Below the pieces are notes generated by a model. That model was not told where the DNA came from. It saw nothing but the letters and a program-made list of their open reading frames with translations, and did no database searches. Position numbers and translations under genes: made by a program. Of a DNA stretch of 64,000 nucleotides, positions 22,704 through 35,350 are shown in pieces. The DNA is taken from assembly GCA_019426215.1 (NCBI GenBank), contig CM033400.1, positions 17,344,568-17,408,567 of the forward strand, written 5' to 3'. Positions within the stretch are counted from its first letter, which is position 1; each line of letters opens with the position of its first letter. Source of the stretch: Buddleja alternifolia (lineage: Eukaryota; Streptophyta; Magnoliopsida; Lamiales; Scrophulariaceae).

Positions 22704-24325
22704 TATAGAGAGTAGTTATCTAATTGCAGAAAATACCAAGATTATCAATTAGATGTTTTATATTGTTTAATACAAGTAATCATAAAGGACTTGTACAATT
22801 ACTTGTCTCCCACTATTTCTCTCAATTATTGTACTCCCACTGCGATAATCGGAAACCTCATTGGATTGGTTTCATAGAAAGTGATTGAGGTCCTCAATGT
22901 TTATATGAGTTGCAACCTTTTTTCGATATATGGCCCATCTAGAAATCTAGGCGCCAGTTAAACCATTTAACGATTCATCTAACCGCAACCTTTTATATTG
23001 CCCTTTGGCTCATGAATCAGTTAACCGCAACCTTTTTCGATATATAGGTGGTGATTCATCTAAGTTTATTCCCATCAACTCATATCACTCTAACAATTTA
23101 ATCTCACCTTGCAATCTTTTTCGATATATGGGGTGAAATTTGCTGCATCTAATGCACTAAAGAAGTTCAAGCATATCACCTTTAAATATGACCCCCTGAT
23201 ACTGGGACGGTGCCATATACAAGATGCAACCAAATCATTCTAAAGTTTGATGGAGAGTCAGGGTATCAAATACCCTTTACTTACTTACAGGGTGTTTGGC
23301 TAAGCTTATTTATAACATCTTATAAGCTCCTACATCTTATAAGATGTTTTAGGAGCTTATAAGATGTTGGATCTTATTTTAAAAAGAAGTTCTCAAATGT
23401 TTGGATAAAATAAGATGTTTGAGTTCCTAGAATATTTTACATAAACTACACACATTTCCACATTGTATATATTTTGACACACACTTCACATATTTATACA
23501 CACACTGCACACATTTTCACACACAAATAATATTTTTACACGCACTATACATATTTTACACACACGATACACATTTTCACACACACGACATATATTTTCA
23601 CACACATCACATATTTTACACACAAATCACATATTTTCACACACACGACACGTTTTATACACACTACACATGTTTTCACACCACACATGTTACACACACG
23701 ACATACTTTTTACACACTACATACTTTTTCACACACTACACATAGTGTATACACACACCACATATTTTCACACACACAACACACATTTTACACATAATAC
23801 ACTTATTTTCACACACGACACACATTTACACACACTACACATATTTTCACATACAATGCATACAATATACACACACTACACCTAATAATTTCGCACACGC
23901 AACACATATTTTACACATACATCACATGTGTTATGTGTGTGAGTGAAAATATGTGTAGAATGTGTAAAATGTGTATCATGTGTGTGAAAATATATGCAAT
24001 GTGTGTAAAATGTGTGTAGTGTGTGAAAATATGTGTATTGTGTGTAAATGTGTGATGTGTATGAAAATGTGTACAGTGTGTGAGTCGTGTGTGTAATTGT
24101 GTGTAAATATGTGTAATTTTCTACTACTTTAAAAATAAGATGGTATCTCAAGATGTTTTGAGGAGCTTATAAACTTAGCCAAATACCCTTTTAGTATTAT
24201 TTGATATATGCAGATTTAACAACTTCGATAGTTATTGCGATTTGGGTCTCACTTTGCACATTAATTTATTAAGCACTTTTATGGAAATGCCTAAGAAAAA
24301 CGCCTAACAATTTTCTAACGACACA
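22704..24325 (-). other. C-A copia leader, split by T1
   Basis: Leader of C-A. Purine boxes at 22807-22814 and 22833-22844. Three hairpins (in minus-strand order 23140-23100, 23058-23013, 22946-22915) have stems AATTTCACC/GGTGAGATT, TGAATCA/TGATTCA and ATGGG/CTCAT, and loops containing ATATATCGAAAAA. A GGGTAT/ATACCC hairpin lies near 23260-23275. T1 (23288-24190) sits in the leader. The CTCACTTTGCACATTAA box is at about 24246. At about 24326 the leader is cut by the truncated G2 LTR, so no C-A 5' LTR remains. Confidence 0.75.
23288..24190. mobile_element. T1: fold-back TIR element with CA/TG-rich arms
   Basis: Terminal inverted repeats CAGGGTGTTTGGCTAAGCTT (left) and AAGGGTATTTGGCTAAGTTT (right, complement) are flanked by TTA on both sides (23285-23287 and 24191-24193). 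The uninterrupted C-B leader has a single TTA at the same point (ACTTAGTATTA, 18706-18716), which confirms an insertion with a 3-bp duplication, as in PIF/Harbinger-type elements. The left arm is a CA-rich minisatellite (ACACAYTTTTCACACAC variants); the right arm from about 23930 is its complement (GTGTGTGAAAATATGTG). The element could therefore fold into one long imperfect hairpin. No transposase. Frames at 23670-24151 only translate the repeat. Confidence 0.85.
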
Positions 24326-24604
24326 CACACGTATGGACTTTCATCTTCTTCCTTCCAGTTATAGGCAAGTCGAGAAGTGAAACTAGCTTGAAGGATCGGA
24401 GTATAAACTCGGACTATCCTAGAGGTGAATGATGTAGATTGACTCATGTATATTAAGTTCGCATAGCTATTTAGTTGATGTATTGGGGTTGTGACCCGAT
24501 AAGATGAATTGTTTAATTGTGTCCAGAATTTAGTTTGTACTTCTGTAAGGATAGGATAACGCTTTCGTGTTGGATTCTTTAGGATTAAATTTGAGGGCGT
24601 TACA
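24326..24604 (+). repeat. G2 5' LTR remnant (3' end only)
   Basis: From CTTCTTCCTTCCAGTTATAG onward this is nearly identical to the end of the 3' LTR (30959-31217) and ends GAGGGCGTTACA at 24604, followed by a PBS. About 2.6 kb of the 5' LTR is missing. The exact left edge in 24300-24346 is blurred. Confidence 0.88.
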
Positions 24605-24607
24605 GAT

Positions 24608-24619
24608 GGTATCAGAGCT
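24608..24619 (+). promoter_or_regulatory. Primer binding site of G2
   Basis: TGGTATCAGAGC, a perfect 12-base match to the plant initiator tRNA-Met PBS, three bases after the LTR end. Confidence 0.92.
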
Positions 24620-25540
24620 TGGGCTAGTGCCTGAGCTATTCCGGGATAGGTTCCTCGGACTGTGGTTTTAGGTATTAAGTGAGAGTTCGATATGATAATA
24701 AGGTTGGAGATATAGTGTTCCAGTACTTAAATTGTGACAAACCATTGTTTGGGCGGCCGACCAAGCGATGATTGATTACAATTGTAGGACTGAGCTAGGA
24801 ACGTGTCTAGAATAAAACACTATAGGTGCTTTGATTGCAAAGAGACACTTGAGTCGGAAAAGGTGTAATAGAATGAAAGATGAATATTCTTGTGAACAAG
24901 AGGAATTACATTAATTACTCAACCTCCTACTTATGAGAAAGCGAGTGGGAAATTAGCTTTCATGTAGTTTATTGAGTACAGTGATAGTTTATTGATATTA
25001 CAGAATAATTTTTGGATGTGATACAGGAAAGGTGATTATAAATGACTATTTTAATTTTTGATCGTACTATAAAAGTTAACTTAGAAGTTACTACACGAAA
25101 GGATAGTGGCATGGTTATGGATTCAGTGATTTAAGTCCAGTAACATAATGATTAGTGGAAAATCTTTTACAACTGGTCTTATAGTGCTACCTATACAAGA
25201 GTAAGACATTATTCTAGAAATGGATTAGTTGTCTTATCATCATGCCCAATAGATTATCTTACAAGGTTGTTAAGTTTTGTGCATCTGGTAAGTCGATTAC
25301 AGATCTAGCAGGGAACACAAGGATTGCTTCAGCACCTAACATTTCAGTTGTTATGGCGTAAAGGACACTTTGGAAAGAAAGGGAAGACTATTTAGCTTCC
25401 ATGATTAACAAGACAAAAGATAAAGTGAATATTAAATAAGTATTTGTAGTTCCTAAATTTTAATCTCTTTACCAACAGATAGGGAAGGGCGTTCGCCATC
25501 GAGCGTTTACTCGGAACTACCCCAATATAAAGAAAGCTTA
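24620..25540 (+). pseudogene. G2 gag-protease remnant, heavily deleted
   Basis: Most of gag is gone. A degenerate zinc knuckle (HYRCFDCKETLES) is readable near 24820. Near 25180-25250 the family block that follows the protease can be followed through stops (LPIQE, then MDWL-like, then SYHHAQ). No frame longer than about 60 codons survives. Assigned from position between PBS and RT and from these traces. Confidence 0.6.
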
Positions 25541-26340
25541 GCTATTAAAGTTGTGGAGATAGGATTTATTGAACCTAATACGTCTCTGTGGAGAGCTCTA
25601 GTGTTATTTGGCAAGAAGAAAGACAGATCATTAGGGTTAGATGTAGAATACCGGGGGTTAAATAGTGTAACCATCAAGAACAAGTATCCTCTTCCACGAA
25701 TTAAAGAATTGTTTGACCAACTCCAAGGAGCTACGTTATATTCTAAGTTTGATTTGCAACAAGGATATGATCAATTAAGAATTAGCAATGAAGATGAACT
25801 TAAGACCGCTTTCCAAACAAGATACGGACAATATGAGTTTGTTGAAATGCCAGTTGGATTGACCAATACCCCCAACAACCCTTATGGATAGTATGCATAG
25901 TATATTACCTTCTAATTTGGATCACTTGCGGTGATATTTATAAACGACATCATTGTCTATATCTAAGACCAAAGAAAATCATGAACGACACTTAAGGATT
26001 GTATTGCCAGTCTTAAGAGACAACAAGCTCTACGTGAAATTTAGCAAGTGTGAGTTTGGGTTAACTAAGGTTGCCTTCTTAGGTCATGTGATTATGGGTA
26101 ATGGAATCTATGTCGACCCCTCGAAGGTAGAATCTATTGTGGAATGGAAAAGACCTGAGAATGCCACAAAAAAAAAAAAAAAAAAAAAACTTTCTCGGAT
26201 TAGCAGGATACTATCGGAGATTTGTCAAGGATTTCTCTAAGATAGCAGGACATTTATCTTAACTAACTCAAAGGAAGATGAAGTTGAATAGAATGATGAG
26301 TCTAAGTCAAGCTTCCAAGAGTTAGAGAAAAGGCTCACAA
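25541..26340 (+). pseudogene. G2 reverse transcriptase, inactivated
   Basis: [19 protein letters not shown], then [18 protein letters not shown] and [20 protein letters not shown], match the gypsy RT of G1 block for block. The catalytic box reads FINDIIVY, so the first Asp of FIDD is Asn. After a frameshift, YVKFSKCEFGLTKVAFLGH continues. A run of 22 A (26168-26189) replaces the codons that in G1 encode EVRS, before [14 protein letters not shown] sequence resumes. Confidence 0.88.
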
Positions 26341-26937
26341 CAACGCATTTTAGAACTTCCTAATGGAAATGATAATTTTGGAGTTACGGTGATGTCTCTA
26401 AGGAGGGACTGGATGTATGCTTATGCAAAATAGTAAAGAGATAGCGTATGTATAGCGTAAACACAAACCCTACGAATAGAACTACCCAACCCATGATTTG
26501 GCAGTAGCCTCCATTATTTCTGAAATAACAAAGTGGAGACATTACTTATATGGAGCATCATACCGACCACAAAAGTTTTAAGTATCTATTCTCTCAAAAA
26601 GAGTTGAATTTGAGACAAACAAAGAGAATGAAACTTCTTGGAGACTACAAGTGTTCAATCCAAACCCATCTTAGAAAATCTAATGTAGAAGCAGATGCTT
26701 TAAGTCAGAAAATGAGTGTTGCAAGATTAATGGATAACGGATGGAGGATGTGGAAGGATGTGAATTTTTGGAATACAAAAGAATTTGGATTACACATCTT
26801 GTGTGCTAATATCAAAGTAGAACCCAATGTTCTTGGATCAAAGTTGCACTGGAGAAAGATCTATATTCAAGAACTTAAGAGAGAAGACCCTTCAAGAAAT
26901 ATAGGCGTGAATTTCATATCTGGGAAGACGACCTGAT
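26341..26937 (+). pseudogene. G2 RNase H and connector, inactivated
   Basis: The first part (26341-26549) is full of stops. HHTDHKSFKYLFSQKELNLR and QTKRMKLLGDYKCSIQTH, then VEADALSQKM, correspond to [18 protein letters not shown] and ADALSRK in G1. The C-terminal connector (to 26937) is readable but unremarkable. Confidence 0.82.
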
Positions 26938-28030
26938 ATAGTTTAAAATAGGGTGTATGTACCAAATGACACTAGTGTGAAGAAGGTTATACTTGATGAA
27001 GCTCGTCGCTTGAAAAAGACCATATACCTTGGCAGTAATGAGATGCATAAAGAATTAAGGAATATTACTGGTTAGTCAATCTGAACAGCCAAGTCACTAA
27101 TTATGTCTCACGATGCTTTGCATGTCAACAAGTGAAATCAAAACATCAAACCTTAACGATCTCCTGGACTCTTACAACCTTTAAAAAAAAAAATACCGGA
27201 ATGGAAAGGTGAAATCTAACAGTGAACTTTATAACTGATTTGCCCCAAGCTACAAGTGGCCATGATTCTATTGGGATAATTGTGGATGGGCTCACAAAAT
27301 GAGCTCATTTCTTGCCCGTCCGGGAGGTAGAACCTCTCTAAGTTAGCTTGATGGTACGTTAAGGAAATTGTGAGACGGCATGGTGTTTCAGTTAACCTTG
27401 TCCTTAGTAGAATCCAGAGATCCATACCATTGAGCAGTGGTTCCTCTCATTCCTCTCACAATTTTGGAAAAGCATACATGTTGCATTGGAAACTAAGCTA
27501 GTCATTAGCATGACAACTTATCCTCAGTCGGATGGACAATTTGAGCTAGTAATTCAAATACTAGAAGACATGTTGCGAGCATGTGTTTTGGATTTAAAGG
27601 AAATTGGGCTCAATACTTAGCCTTAGCAGAATTTGCTTATAACAATAGCTATCAGGCCACAATTGGAATGGCACCATATGAAGCCTTATATGGGAGAAAG
27701 TGCAGGTCCCCAGTTCGTTGGGAAGTTGGAGATACATGGATTCCTAAGAGGAAAAATCAGGGACAAACAACGTTCCCACAATTGAAATTGCTGCAAGAAG
27801 CTATAGATAAAATCCAAATTGTCCAGGAACGAATGAAAGCTGCACAGAGTCGTCAGAAGAGTTACGCTGATCAAAGAAGAAAAGACTTAGAATTTTTCGT
27901 CAGAGATGAGGTTTTCTTGCGGCTATCTCCTCGGAGGGGCATCATTCAACCTAAGAAAGGTGGAAAGTTAAGTCTTAGATTTGTTGGACCTTTCAAGATC
28001 TTGGAAAGAGTTGGAAAAGTAGCATATTGA
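26938..28030 (+). pseudogene. G2 integrase, inactivated
   Basis: The N-terminal finger and core (26938-27580) survive only in fragments with stops. The C-terminal half is open: [51 protein letters not shown] and LRFVGPFKILERVGKVAY, i.e. the GPY/F module. The frame ends at a TGA (28028) where the family has CGA (Arg), a C-to-T change of the kind expected from cytosine methylation decay. Confidence 0.85.
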
Positions 28031-28354
28031 CTGGCACCCTCACTAGCACTCTCTGGTTTGCACGATGTCTTTCACGTAAGCAGGTTAAAGAAATACCGAC
28101 CCGATCCTGAACATGTACTCAAGGTGGATGCAATACTAATTCAGAACAATTTGACTTATGAAAAAAAAAAAAAACCGATAAAGATTGTGGACAAGAAAGT
28201 GCGTGAGCTACGGACTAAAACCATCCCAATGGTAAAGGTGTTATGGGAAAATCACGACAATCTAGAAGAAGCAACTTGGGAAACCGAGGATTACATGCGA
28301 AGACACTACCCGGAATTGTTCTCAGGTGAGAATTTGGGGACCAAATTCTTTTAA
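28031..28354 (+). pseudogene. G2 integrase C-terminal chromodomain
   Basis: MHDVFHVSRLKKYRPDPEHV leads to IKIVDKKVRELRTKTIPMVK, VLWENHDNLEEATWETEDYM and RRHYPELF. This is the complete Tekay-type tail, and shows what the shifted G1 tail (5630-5938) should encode. The coding end GENLGTKFF runs into the PPT. The KKKK run at about 28160-28175 is an A-tract expansion. Confidence 0.88.
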
Positions 28355-28365
28355 GGAGGGGAGAA
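28351..28365 (+). promoter_or_regulatory. Polypurine tract of G2
   Basis: TTAAGGAGGGGAGAA directly before the LTR start TGTGATACCC. Textbook gypsy PPT. Confidence 0.92.
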
Positions 28366-28747
28366 TGTGATACCCGAGTTTTTTTTTAGTCGACTAATTA
28401 CTATCTAAAGCATTAGGACATGACCTAGGATTTTAAACTTATGTTCAAGAGGGATATTATATTATACATCTTATGTAGACTAAAGGAATAGAACCAAAAT
28501 TTAACTAGACACTAGGAGAGAAGTTGAATTAGTAAATTGCCCAAATACACCAATAATTAGTAAATTCCACTTTCATTTCACATTAAATAATAAAATAAAA
28601 TAAAAAAAAAGAAAAAAGAGAAGAAAAGTGGAGCACTACACGGTCACACACACCTATATATATAACATACCACCTTCAACCTTCATCATGTTTCTTTATA
28701 CAAAGCAAAAGGGTCTCTTCAACCATTCTTCATCTCTTCATTTCAAG

Positions 28748-28779
<32 letters not shown>

Positions 28780-31217
28780 GTATATTGACTTCAACCTTCA
28801 ACCCATCTTCACACTTGTTGGTAGCAATTAAAGGTAACTCTTAATCCCTTAGAACTTAGAACTTATATATTAGTAGGTAATGGTAAAGGCTAAGTTTATT
28901 TTGAAAATGTTATTGCATGTGTCTTGGATGAGTAGATCTATGAGTTTTAAGCTTAAATTTACAATTTTTGTTAGCCAATCTAAAGGCTTAAATGAAGAAA
29001 TCACACATGCATGATAATTTTAAGTTGGGTCTATAAATCTGCAACTAATTTTGAAGAATTGTTTTCGAGACAAGGAAACTTTATTTGAGTTCAAACATTT
29101 TACTGTGTATGTTACTGCATGTCTGAAATAGCTCTGGAATTTTCTGAGATTTGTGGAGTTTTAATGTGAATTTTGGAAATTGTTAAGTATAGGCTGCCAG
29201 AAGCCTCGCGGGATTTCGAAAATGTTTGTTTGAGACATCATTTGGGGCTTTTACCAACTTCATTTTGGTTTCAAAATTTTACAGGGGATAACCATATGTA
29301 TTGGGGTTATTGTGTATGCAATTGGGGCTTATTTGAGTAAATTATGATTTTATATGAATTTTTAAAGTGGTATTGCCCAGTAAAAATTGAACCCAATTTT
29401 ACTTCGGTTTTGAGTAAAATAGCCACATTTCAAGTGACCATTTACCTTTGAAAAATTTATCTAAGGTCTTTTAACAAATTTAGAACATTTATGGAAATCG
29501 TTTTACCCACAATTATTGAGTTTATGATTTTTAACAATTCATACACTAAAACTGCACAAATCTGTTTTTATGCCTCTTATCGACCTTTTGGGGAAGATTG
29601 AAATTAAGCCTAGTTTTCATTAAGGTAACTTGTTGTGCATGTTGGTATAGTTATTAGGACCTCATAGACTACCCCGGGTAGACTTTAGAAGAGTTAGAAA
29701 ATGAGCTTATGATATAATTTCGCTTAGCAGGTGTTGTCGGTGAGACGAACGAGGACAACGCCGTATAAACTTGGACGTAGAGTGAGTGCCTCTCAAAATT
29801 ATAGTTATATGTCTTTCAAAACTGGAAGGAGCACGTCGTATATATATCTATATACTTTCATCATGCTTTCAATACTTCACATGAAAATGAATTTCAACAC
29901 TTTCAAGTCAAATCATGGACTCAATTTGCATTAACCATTTCTTGGCACGTTTCAAAGACATATCTTGCGAGAATAATTTTTCAGGCAGGTTTTGTGAAAA
30001 TGATTTCAAGAAAACATTCTTTTAATGAAATTCTGGAAAAAAAAAATATTCGCTCGATTCAATATTCCTTCGTGAGCCCAAAACGCTTCATTTAATCATT
30101 CGTGACATACATGATTGCATACTGGTTTCAAATGCATATTTTGCAAGCATGATTTCAAAATAAACACCGGTTTTTATGGATTCGTGGAAGTACTCCATCA
30201 TTTGGTTCTTGTATCATGATCATTTGTCGTGATGGTGTTCTTGTGACATGTTTCATCTTGCGTGGTTGTGTTGGGCCCAAGGTCGGGCGATGGATATGGC
30301 AGGGTTCGGCCGGTCAAGCATGGGCTTGCGGTCTTAAACAGTTCCCGTTATCCACGTCCAGATCCATGCATCTAGGACGGAGTGCTCTGAGGGTGCATGG
30401 GTCATTTATCGTGTGGCATATTCCGGATATGACCAAATCGGGCATCGCGAGCCTGCGTGGGGAGGTATAAGGTGATGGCTTTTAAGCCGCATGTTCAGGG
30501 GTGATAAGGAAGAAGCAGAGGGACCCAAAGTGCTATGGGTAAATCATCGGACGCGATAGTATTGCTAACATGGCCCCCTACTGCTTAAGCGTGACGTGTA
30601 CGTATTACTTAAACATGTCTTGTACATGATACTTGCATTGAGTCTGGTACATGATACTTGCATTGAGTCTTGTACATGATACTTGCATTGAGTCTTGTAC
30701 GTGGTACTTACATTGACTGCACACTTTTAAAAATGCATGTTTTAAAACTTTATCGTATGTATACTAAGATCCTGGTGTCATACCAGCTACTACTTGAACG
30801 CAAATGTCATTCTTACTCGCCTTTTTAATGAGCGTTTGAAAAATAGAAACTATTATTGTTTTCACCTTATTAATTTATCACTTTGGGGTCTAAAAACTAT
30901 TTTAAGCACCTTTCACACGTACACTGGCGCTCACTAAGCCTTTGCTTATGTACTTCACTTCTTCCTTCCAGTTATAGGCAAGTCGAGAAGTGAAACTAGC
31001 TTGAAGGATCGGAGTATAAACTCGGACTATCCTAGAGGTGAATGATGTAGATTGACTCATGTATATTAAGTTCGCATAGCTATTTAGTTGATGTATTGGG
31101 GTTGTGACCCGATAAGATGAATTGTTTAATTGTGTCCAGAATTTAGTTTGTACTTCTGTAAGGATAGGATAACGCTTTCGTGTTGGATTCTTTAGGATTA
31201 AATTTGAGGGCGTTACA
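28366..31217 (+). repeat. 3' LTR of G2 (family TGTGATACCCGAG)
   Basis: 2852 bp from TGTGATACCCGAG to GGGCGTTACA. Other copies of the family in the window: a solo LTR at 44352-47237, a 5' fragment at 57118-57665, and the 5' LTR remnant at 24326-24604. It contains an (AT)n run at 28749-28774 and a 25-bp minisatellite at 30618-30717. It is followed by AATAG, the candidate target duplication; the partner is lost with the truncated 5' LTR. ORFs in it (29731-29934, 30216-30470) recur at the same places in the solo LTR and are LTR sequence, not genes. Confidence 0.93.
30618..30717 (+). repeat. 25-bp minisatellite, 4 units, in G2 LTR
   Basis: Unit TCTTGTACATGATACTTGCA plus TTGAG, four copies with minor variants. 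The solo LTR of the same family has six (46542-46691). Confidence 0.9.
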
Positions 31218-31765
31218 AATAGACATTCCCTTTTCTTATTATGTCCGAATGATTAGCATGAAAACAAACCGCTGGTCTCCATTCATACTCAATGTACACT
31301 TTACACAAGCCATTATAATCCCCATTTCTCGATGATAGTAGCATAAACACATGATCCATAAACTGAGAGTTTATATCAACAATAACACAAACCCTTGCAT
31401 AATCAACCCTCTCTATGGATGAAGAGGATGCATACGGATAGAGAGGACGTCCCACTGCGCTAGCTACTGTGCTAAGTCCCTCCATTGCCCAGAATTCAAT
31501 CGGAATATTACGAAATTTAACCCAAATTGGTACCTCCTTATAGTTTCATTTTTCTAGAGTCATCTCTTTATTCCCCACCTTTCAATAAATAATGGCTGCC
31601 CTGCATACAACCAGGGGCCTCCTTCAATCACATTCATCATGGAAGTCTTTGATTCAAATTTAAAGAAGAAGAATCCTTTCGAGGAAACTAATTCCGAAGT
31701 TCACTTCCCAGAGTCCAATGCGTAAACTCTAGATTGCCATAAACAATAATTTCTTGCCAAGAAAA
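31218..31765 (-). pseudogene. LINE L3 ORF1 fragment (DUF4283-like)
   Basis: On the minus strand: FLGKK, then KGFFFFKFESKTSMMNVIEG and GPWLYAGQPLFIER, then WAMEGLSTVASAVGRPLYPY, DYARVCVIVDINSQF and YIEYEWRPAVC. This is the C-terminal half of the DUF4283-like domain and the following ORF1 linker of a plant L1 LINE. It is cut on the left by the G2 LTR and on the right by the C-C LTR end at 31766. It overlaps L1 ORF1 at the GKK segment, so the two are separate copies. Confidence 0.82.
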
Positions 31766-33767
31766 TGTTGGGAAATATACATGTAGCTCGACTAAGCAAA
31801 GTGAAAATTAAAATTTTAGTTTTTAGGATTTAAACATGCGAGTTTATTAATCCTACGGGCTTATCATGTATTATTGGCTTGCGCATCTCTATATTAGTTA
31901 TTTAAAACTTAAATAAAGAAGATCTTACCTGATTCGATTTTTCGTAAGTTTCTTCTTCCTTAACGTAAGCTGCCTAGCTTACTCCTCACTCTTTGAATCA
32001 ACCAACTAGTTCTTTTCCTTGATGAAGTTTGCGAATTCCTCCACCAACATTCACCTTTGCCTGATATCTTGATTCACTTCAGAGACTCAAGTGTTTCTCG
32101 TTTAAAGTTGATCCACACTCGGGATACCAACTCATTTATATTCTTTAGCTAGGTTGATCTATAAACGTTTATTCTAACTCTAAGGAATAAATAGTGTGTG
32201 GGATTAAGGAGAAAGCAAAAATTACCTCTCTAAATATTTTGGAAGAATTCTTGAATTCAATATCTTAATAAATAATCAAGAACTCAGGAACACTATGTGA
32301 AAAAGAGAGAGAAACGATTTTCTCAAGAGGAACGAAAAATTTTGGCTTCAAAAGTCATGTGATTGTCAATCCCTGCTAGTTCTATTTATAGAACTAGGTT
32401 CTTGCATCTTTCCCCATGTAGAACTCTTCTACATCAAATCTTTTTCAAGTAGGAATAGAACAATAATTAATTCTCAAATATAACTCTTCTATTTTAATTA
32501 GTTTTCTTTCTCTCCAAGAAATCTTATTTCCTTCTAGAAAAAAATTAATTAAACTCTTTTAGTTATTTTTCTTCCACCAAATTTTCAACCAAGGCTATAA
32601 AATAAGCCTTTATACCATACTAGATTAATTAAAAGTCACTTCCAATTAATTAAATACTTTCTAGACTTAAGCTTAATTAAATTGATCTTATAAACTTAAT
32701 TAATTCATTTATCCAACACTTGAATAAATAAAAGTCTAATTAATTAATCTAATTAATTAATATATTAATTCAATTACTTTGAATTAAATTCCCTTACCTA
32801 AGAAACGAATTTGTCCGAGTATTGTGTGTGACCCTTTAGGTTCAACAACATACTAGTAATGGGTTCATAACTTTTATGATTTAATTTGGACAATTAAATT
32901 ATTTTGATTAGTTAAACACTCTTAATTAATCATCTTATCATTTAATCTCCATTAAATATAAGATACCCATAAATCAAAGAAAAGTTTCTAATTACTTATC
33001 TTGAAGACCTAGATGTAGGCGATTCAAAGTGAACCTTTCCAATCGCGCATTCCATGCAAGTGAGATTCTTCCATCAACTAATTTTCCAATTGAATTAAGG
33101 ATCAAGGAATCTTATTGGTCGAGATCCATGTAAATTCAATCTTAATAAATCAAGTGTGTTTGACTAGTGATTTTCAAGAAACTCATTTCTTAATTAATTA
33201 TTTACTTGCCTTGGCCAAGGACTAACTCAGTCAAACTACTTAGAATATTATAGAAAATTCACTTGCTTGTCTAGACAAGTGATGGATCCTTTGTTGTCAA
33301 CACCAGCCTCCATATACGAGTCATTACACTCAATCACCAGTCCATATGTGCCCTTATAAAAGAATTGTCACAGGAGTCAAAGTGCAATGAGTCAATATAC
33401 AAAATTACTGTGATGACTCAAGTCAAAGAATTAATCTTGCTCTATCTGTGATTAAAAAACTCCTAATTCGACATATATAGAAATAATTCCAGTTTAGAAA
33501 GTTTTAGTTAGGGTAATCAATGAACTTGTTATCAACAAGCACCCGAGTATTGCATTTGTGTCAACTACACTAATGTCTATAAAAGGAGACATTCTCTAAT
33601 TAAGAGTTTGTGTAATAAGCGCAAGTCTATCCAAATTATCAATGTCCCATTTTGGCAATTATATCAGTTGGACAGTATTTAGAAATCAGAGCCTTAAAGA
33701 CTTATTTTATGATATCCATCCAATGAGATATCAAGCCCCATAGCTATGTGTGAATTCTCGGGACTTC
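31766..33767 (-). repeat. C-C copia 3' LTR, major part
   Basis: On the minus strand this is the distal part of the LTR that begins at 39707; it ends TTTCCCAACA at 31766, next to GAAAA (31761-31765, candidate TSD). The LTR is interrupted 133 bp from its start by C-D. The segment 33681-33767 (ATAGCTATG, GGGACTTC) matches the C-G LTR at about the same distance from its start (near 60230-60295), which confirms that this block is LTR. Total LTR about 2.1 kb. No genes. Confidence 0.78.
33681..33767 (+). repeat. 87-bp flank, duplicated inside C-D at 37853-37939
   Basis: This segment of the C-C LTR ends in the target duplication ACTTC and recurs with about four differences just before the 3' LTR of C-D. 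Confidence 0.92.
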
Positions 33768-35349
33768 TGTTAGGTATATGCCCTAGATGCCAATGAGGAC
33801 AAATATATTGTATAGGGTATTCAATTATGTTGTACAAACTGATAATTAATAAAGGTAATTATTATTATGTTCATGTAAAACTTCATGACATTAATAAGTA
33901 TTGAACAAATAGTCTTTGTGTATCGAGGTTGACTCTTCGCCCTTTATGGAATAAAGAAGTGGCACGGGGAGAATCTTATTCCTGATCACTTAAAAGGGTT
34001 CGCAAGTCAAGGAATCTTAATTGGGCATTAAGATTCGACTTGTATGACACATGCTCTGACAAGGAGTGTCAGTCGAACACTATGGGATAGTGAGAACACG
34101 TGTCATACATATATCAATGGAATTGATATATTCGAACACGGCTTGCAGTAATCCTGATCACATGGGTATTTACTCTATGACTGTCAATGATTGGATTATT
34201 GACAATAAAAGTATGCGTAAGCCGTAGACCTGAGAGTTCATGATCAACGTACTTGTATCATTGAATCTGTTACTAGAGTAGTTAGGCCCAACTCACCCTT
34301 TGGTGGGGCCTACCTTGAAGTGCGATCTCAATGAGTCAAGTAGCACTTGTTCAGTGATCGTGAAGATGGGATCACTGTTTCGATAGTAAACGAGAAAGTA
34401 TCACGTGCGATCATAGGCATATGAAATTATAAGTCTTTGGCCAAAGCAATAAAACTAACTCATGTGGGACATGGAGGGTAGATTGGTAATTTCATCATGC
34501 AATGATCAAATGCACAGTATCAAGTTTAGTGAGTTTGACATAAACCATGACTCTCACTTGATCGGGATACATCAGTGAAGGGCTTATACACATGGTATTT
34601 ATAGTCCAGAGGTTCGTAAATGATTCGTTCATTTCGTACTCAATTGGTTTACAGTGTGAGTCCACGGGACTGGATAGGTGACACTCACATCCTTTGGTAA
34701 TTCCTCCCATTGCCAATTGAGACGAACCTAAAGAGTCGCGCTATAAGAAATGAACAGGGTGTCTTTTTTTGTTAATCTTTTAGAAAGATATAATTAATTG
34801 GACATATTGATTTATTGGTTAAATCAATAAATTAAATATTTAACTTAATTAGATTAAATTAAATTATTTAATTGGAAAATTAATTAAATGAAATTAATTA
34901 ACTAATATATATATATTGGATTTAAATGGGATTTAAATTAAATATATATTAAAAGGTGGGCTAAGTTGACTGAGCCAACTTAAAGCCCACCCACGTCCAA
35001 TTGGAGCCCTAGAGGGGCGGCCACCATGAGAGTCCTAGGAGACTCCAACTTGTTAGTTAAGTCATAAGAGTTATAAGGTAACTCTAACGCTAACAAGTCA
35101 TGGTAACCCTAGTTGCATAACACACAAAAAGAAGAAGGAATCCTATCATCAAATTTTCGCCCTAGCCGTCCACCATAGAGCTCAAGGTGTTGTTGGTACA
35201 CGAAATCTAGTTACAAAATCGATAAGATAAATCAATTTCATTTGGTTTTTTGAAAACTATTAAAAATATTAAATCTCATTAAAGTGATCCACCTTTAGGA
35301 ATCAAAATTTTTCTTCCGCTACGTTTTTCAGTCCATAGGATTCCTAACC
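33768..35349 (+). repeat. 5' LTR of gag-only copia C-D (family TGTTAGGTATATGCCC)
   Basis: 1582 bp, from TGTTAGGTATATGCCC to GGATTCCTAACC (the last base A in the 3' copy). It is preceded by ACTTC (33763-33767), which also follows the 3' LTR (39570-39574). It is homologous to the C-E LTR and to the solo LTR at 52012-53003. Confidence 0.92.
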
Positions 35350-35350
35350 G

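Noticed and set aside
23670..24151. Open frames rich in His/Thr on both strands
   Set aside because: Translations of the CA/TG minisatellite arms of T1.
29731..30470. Plus-strand frames of 67 and 84 codons
   Set aside because: Identical frames recur at 45657-46394 in the solo LTR; they are LTR sequence with no protein match.
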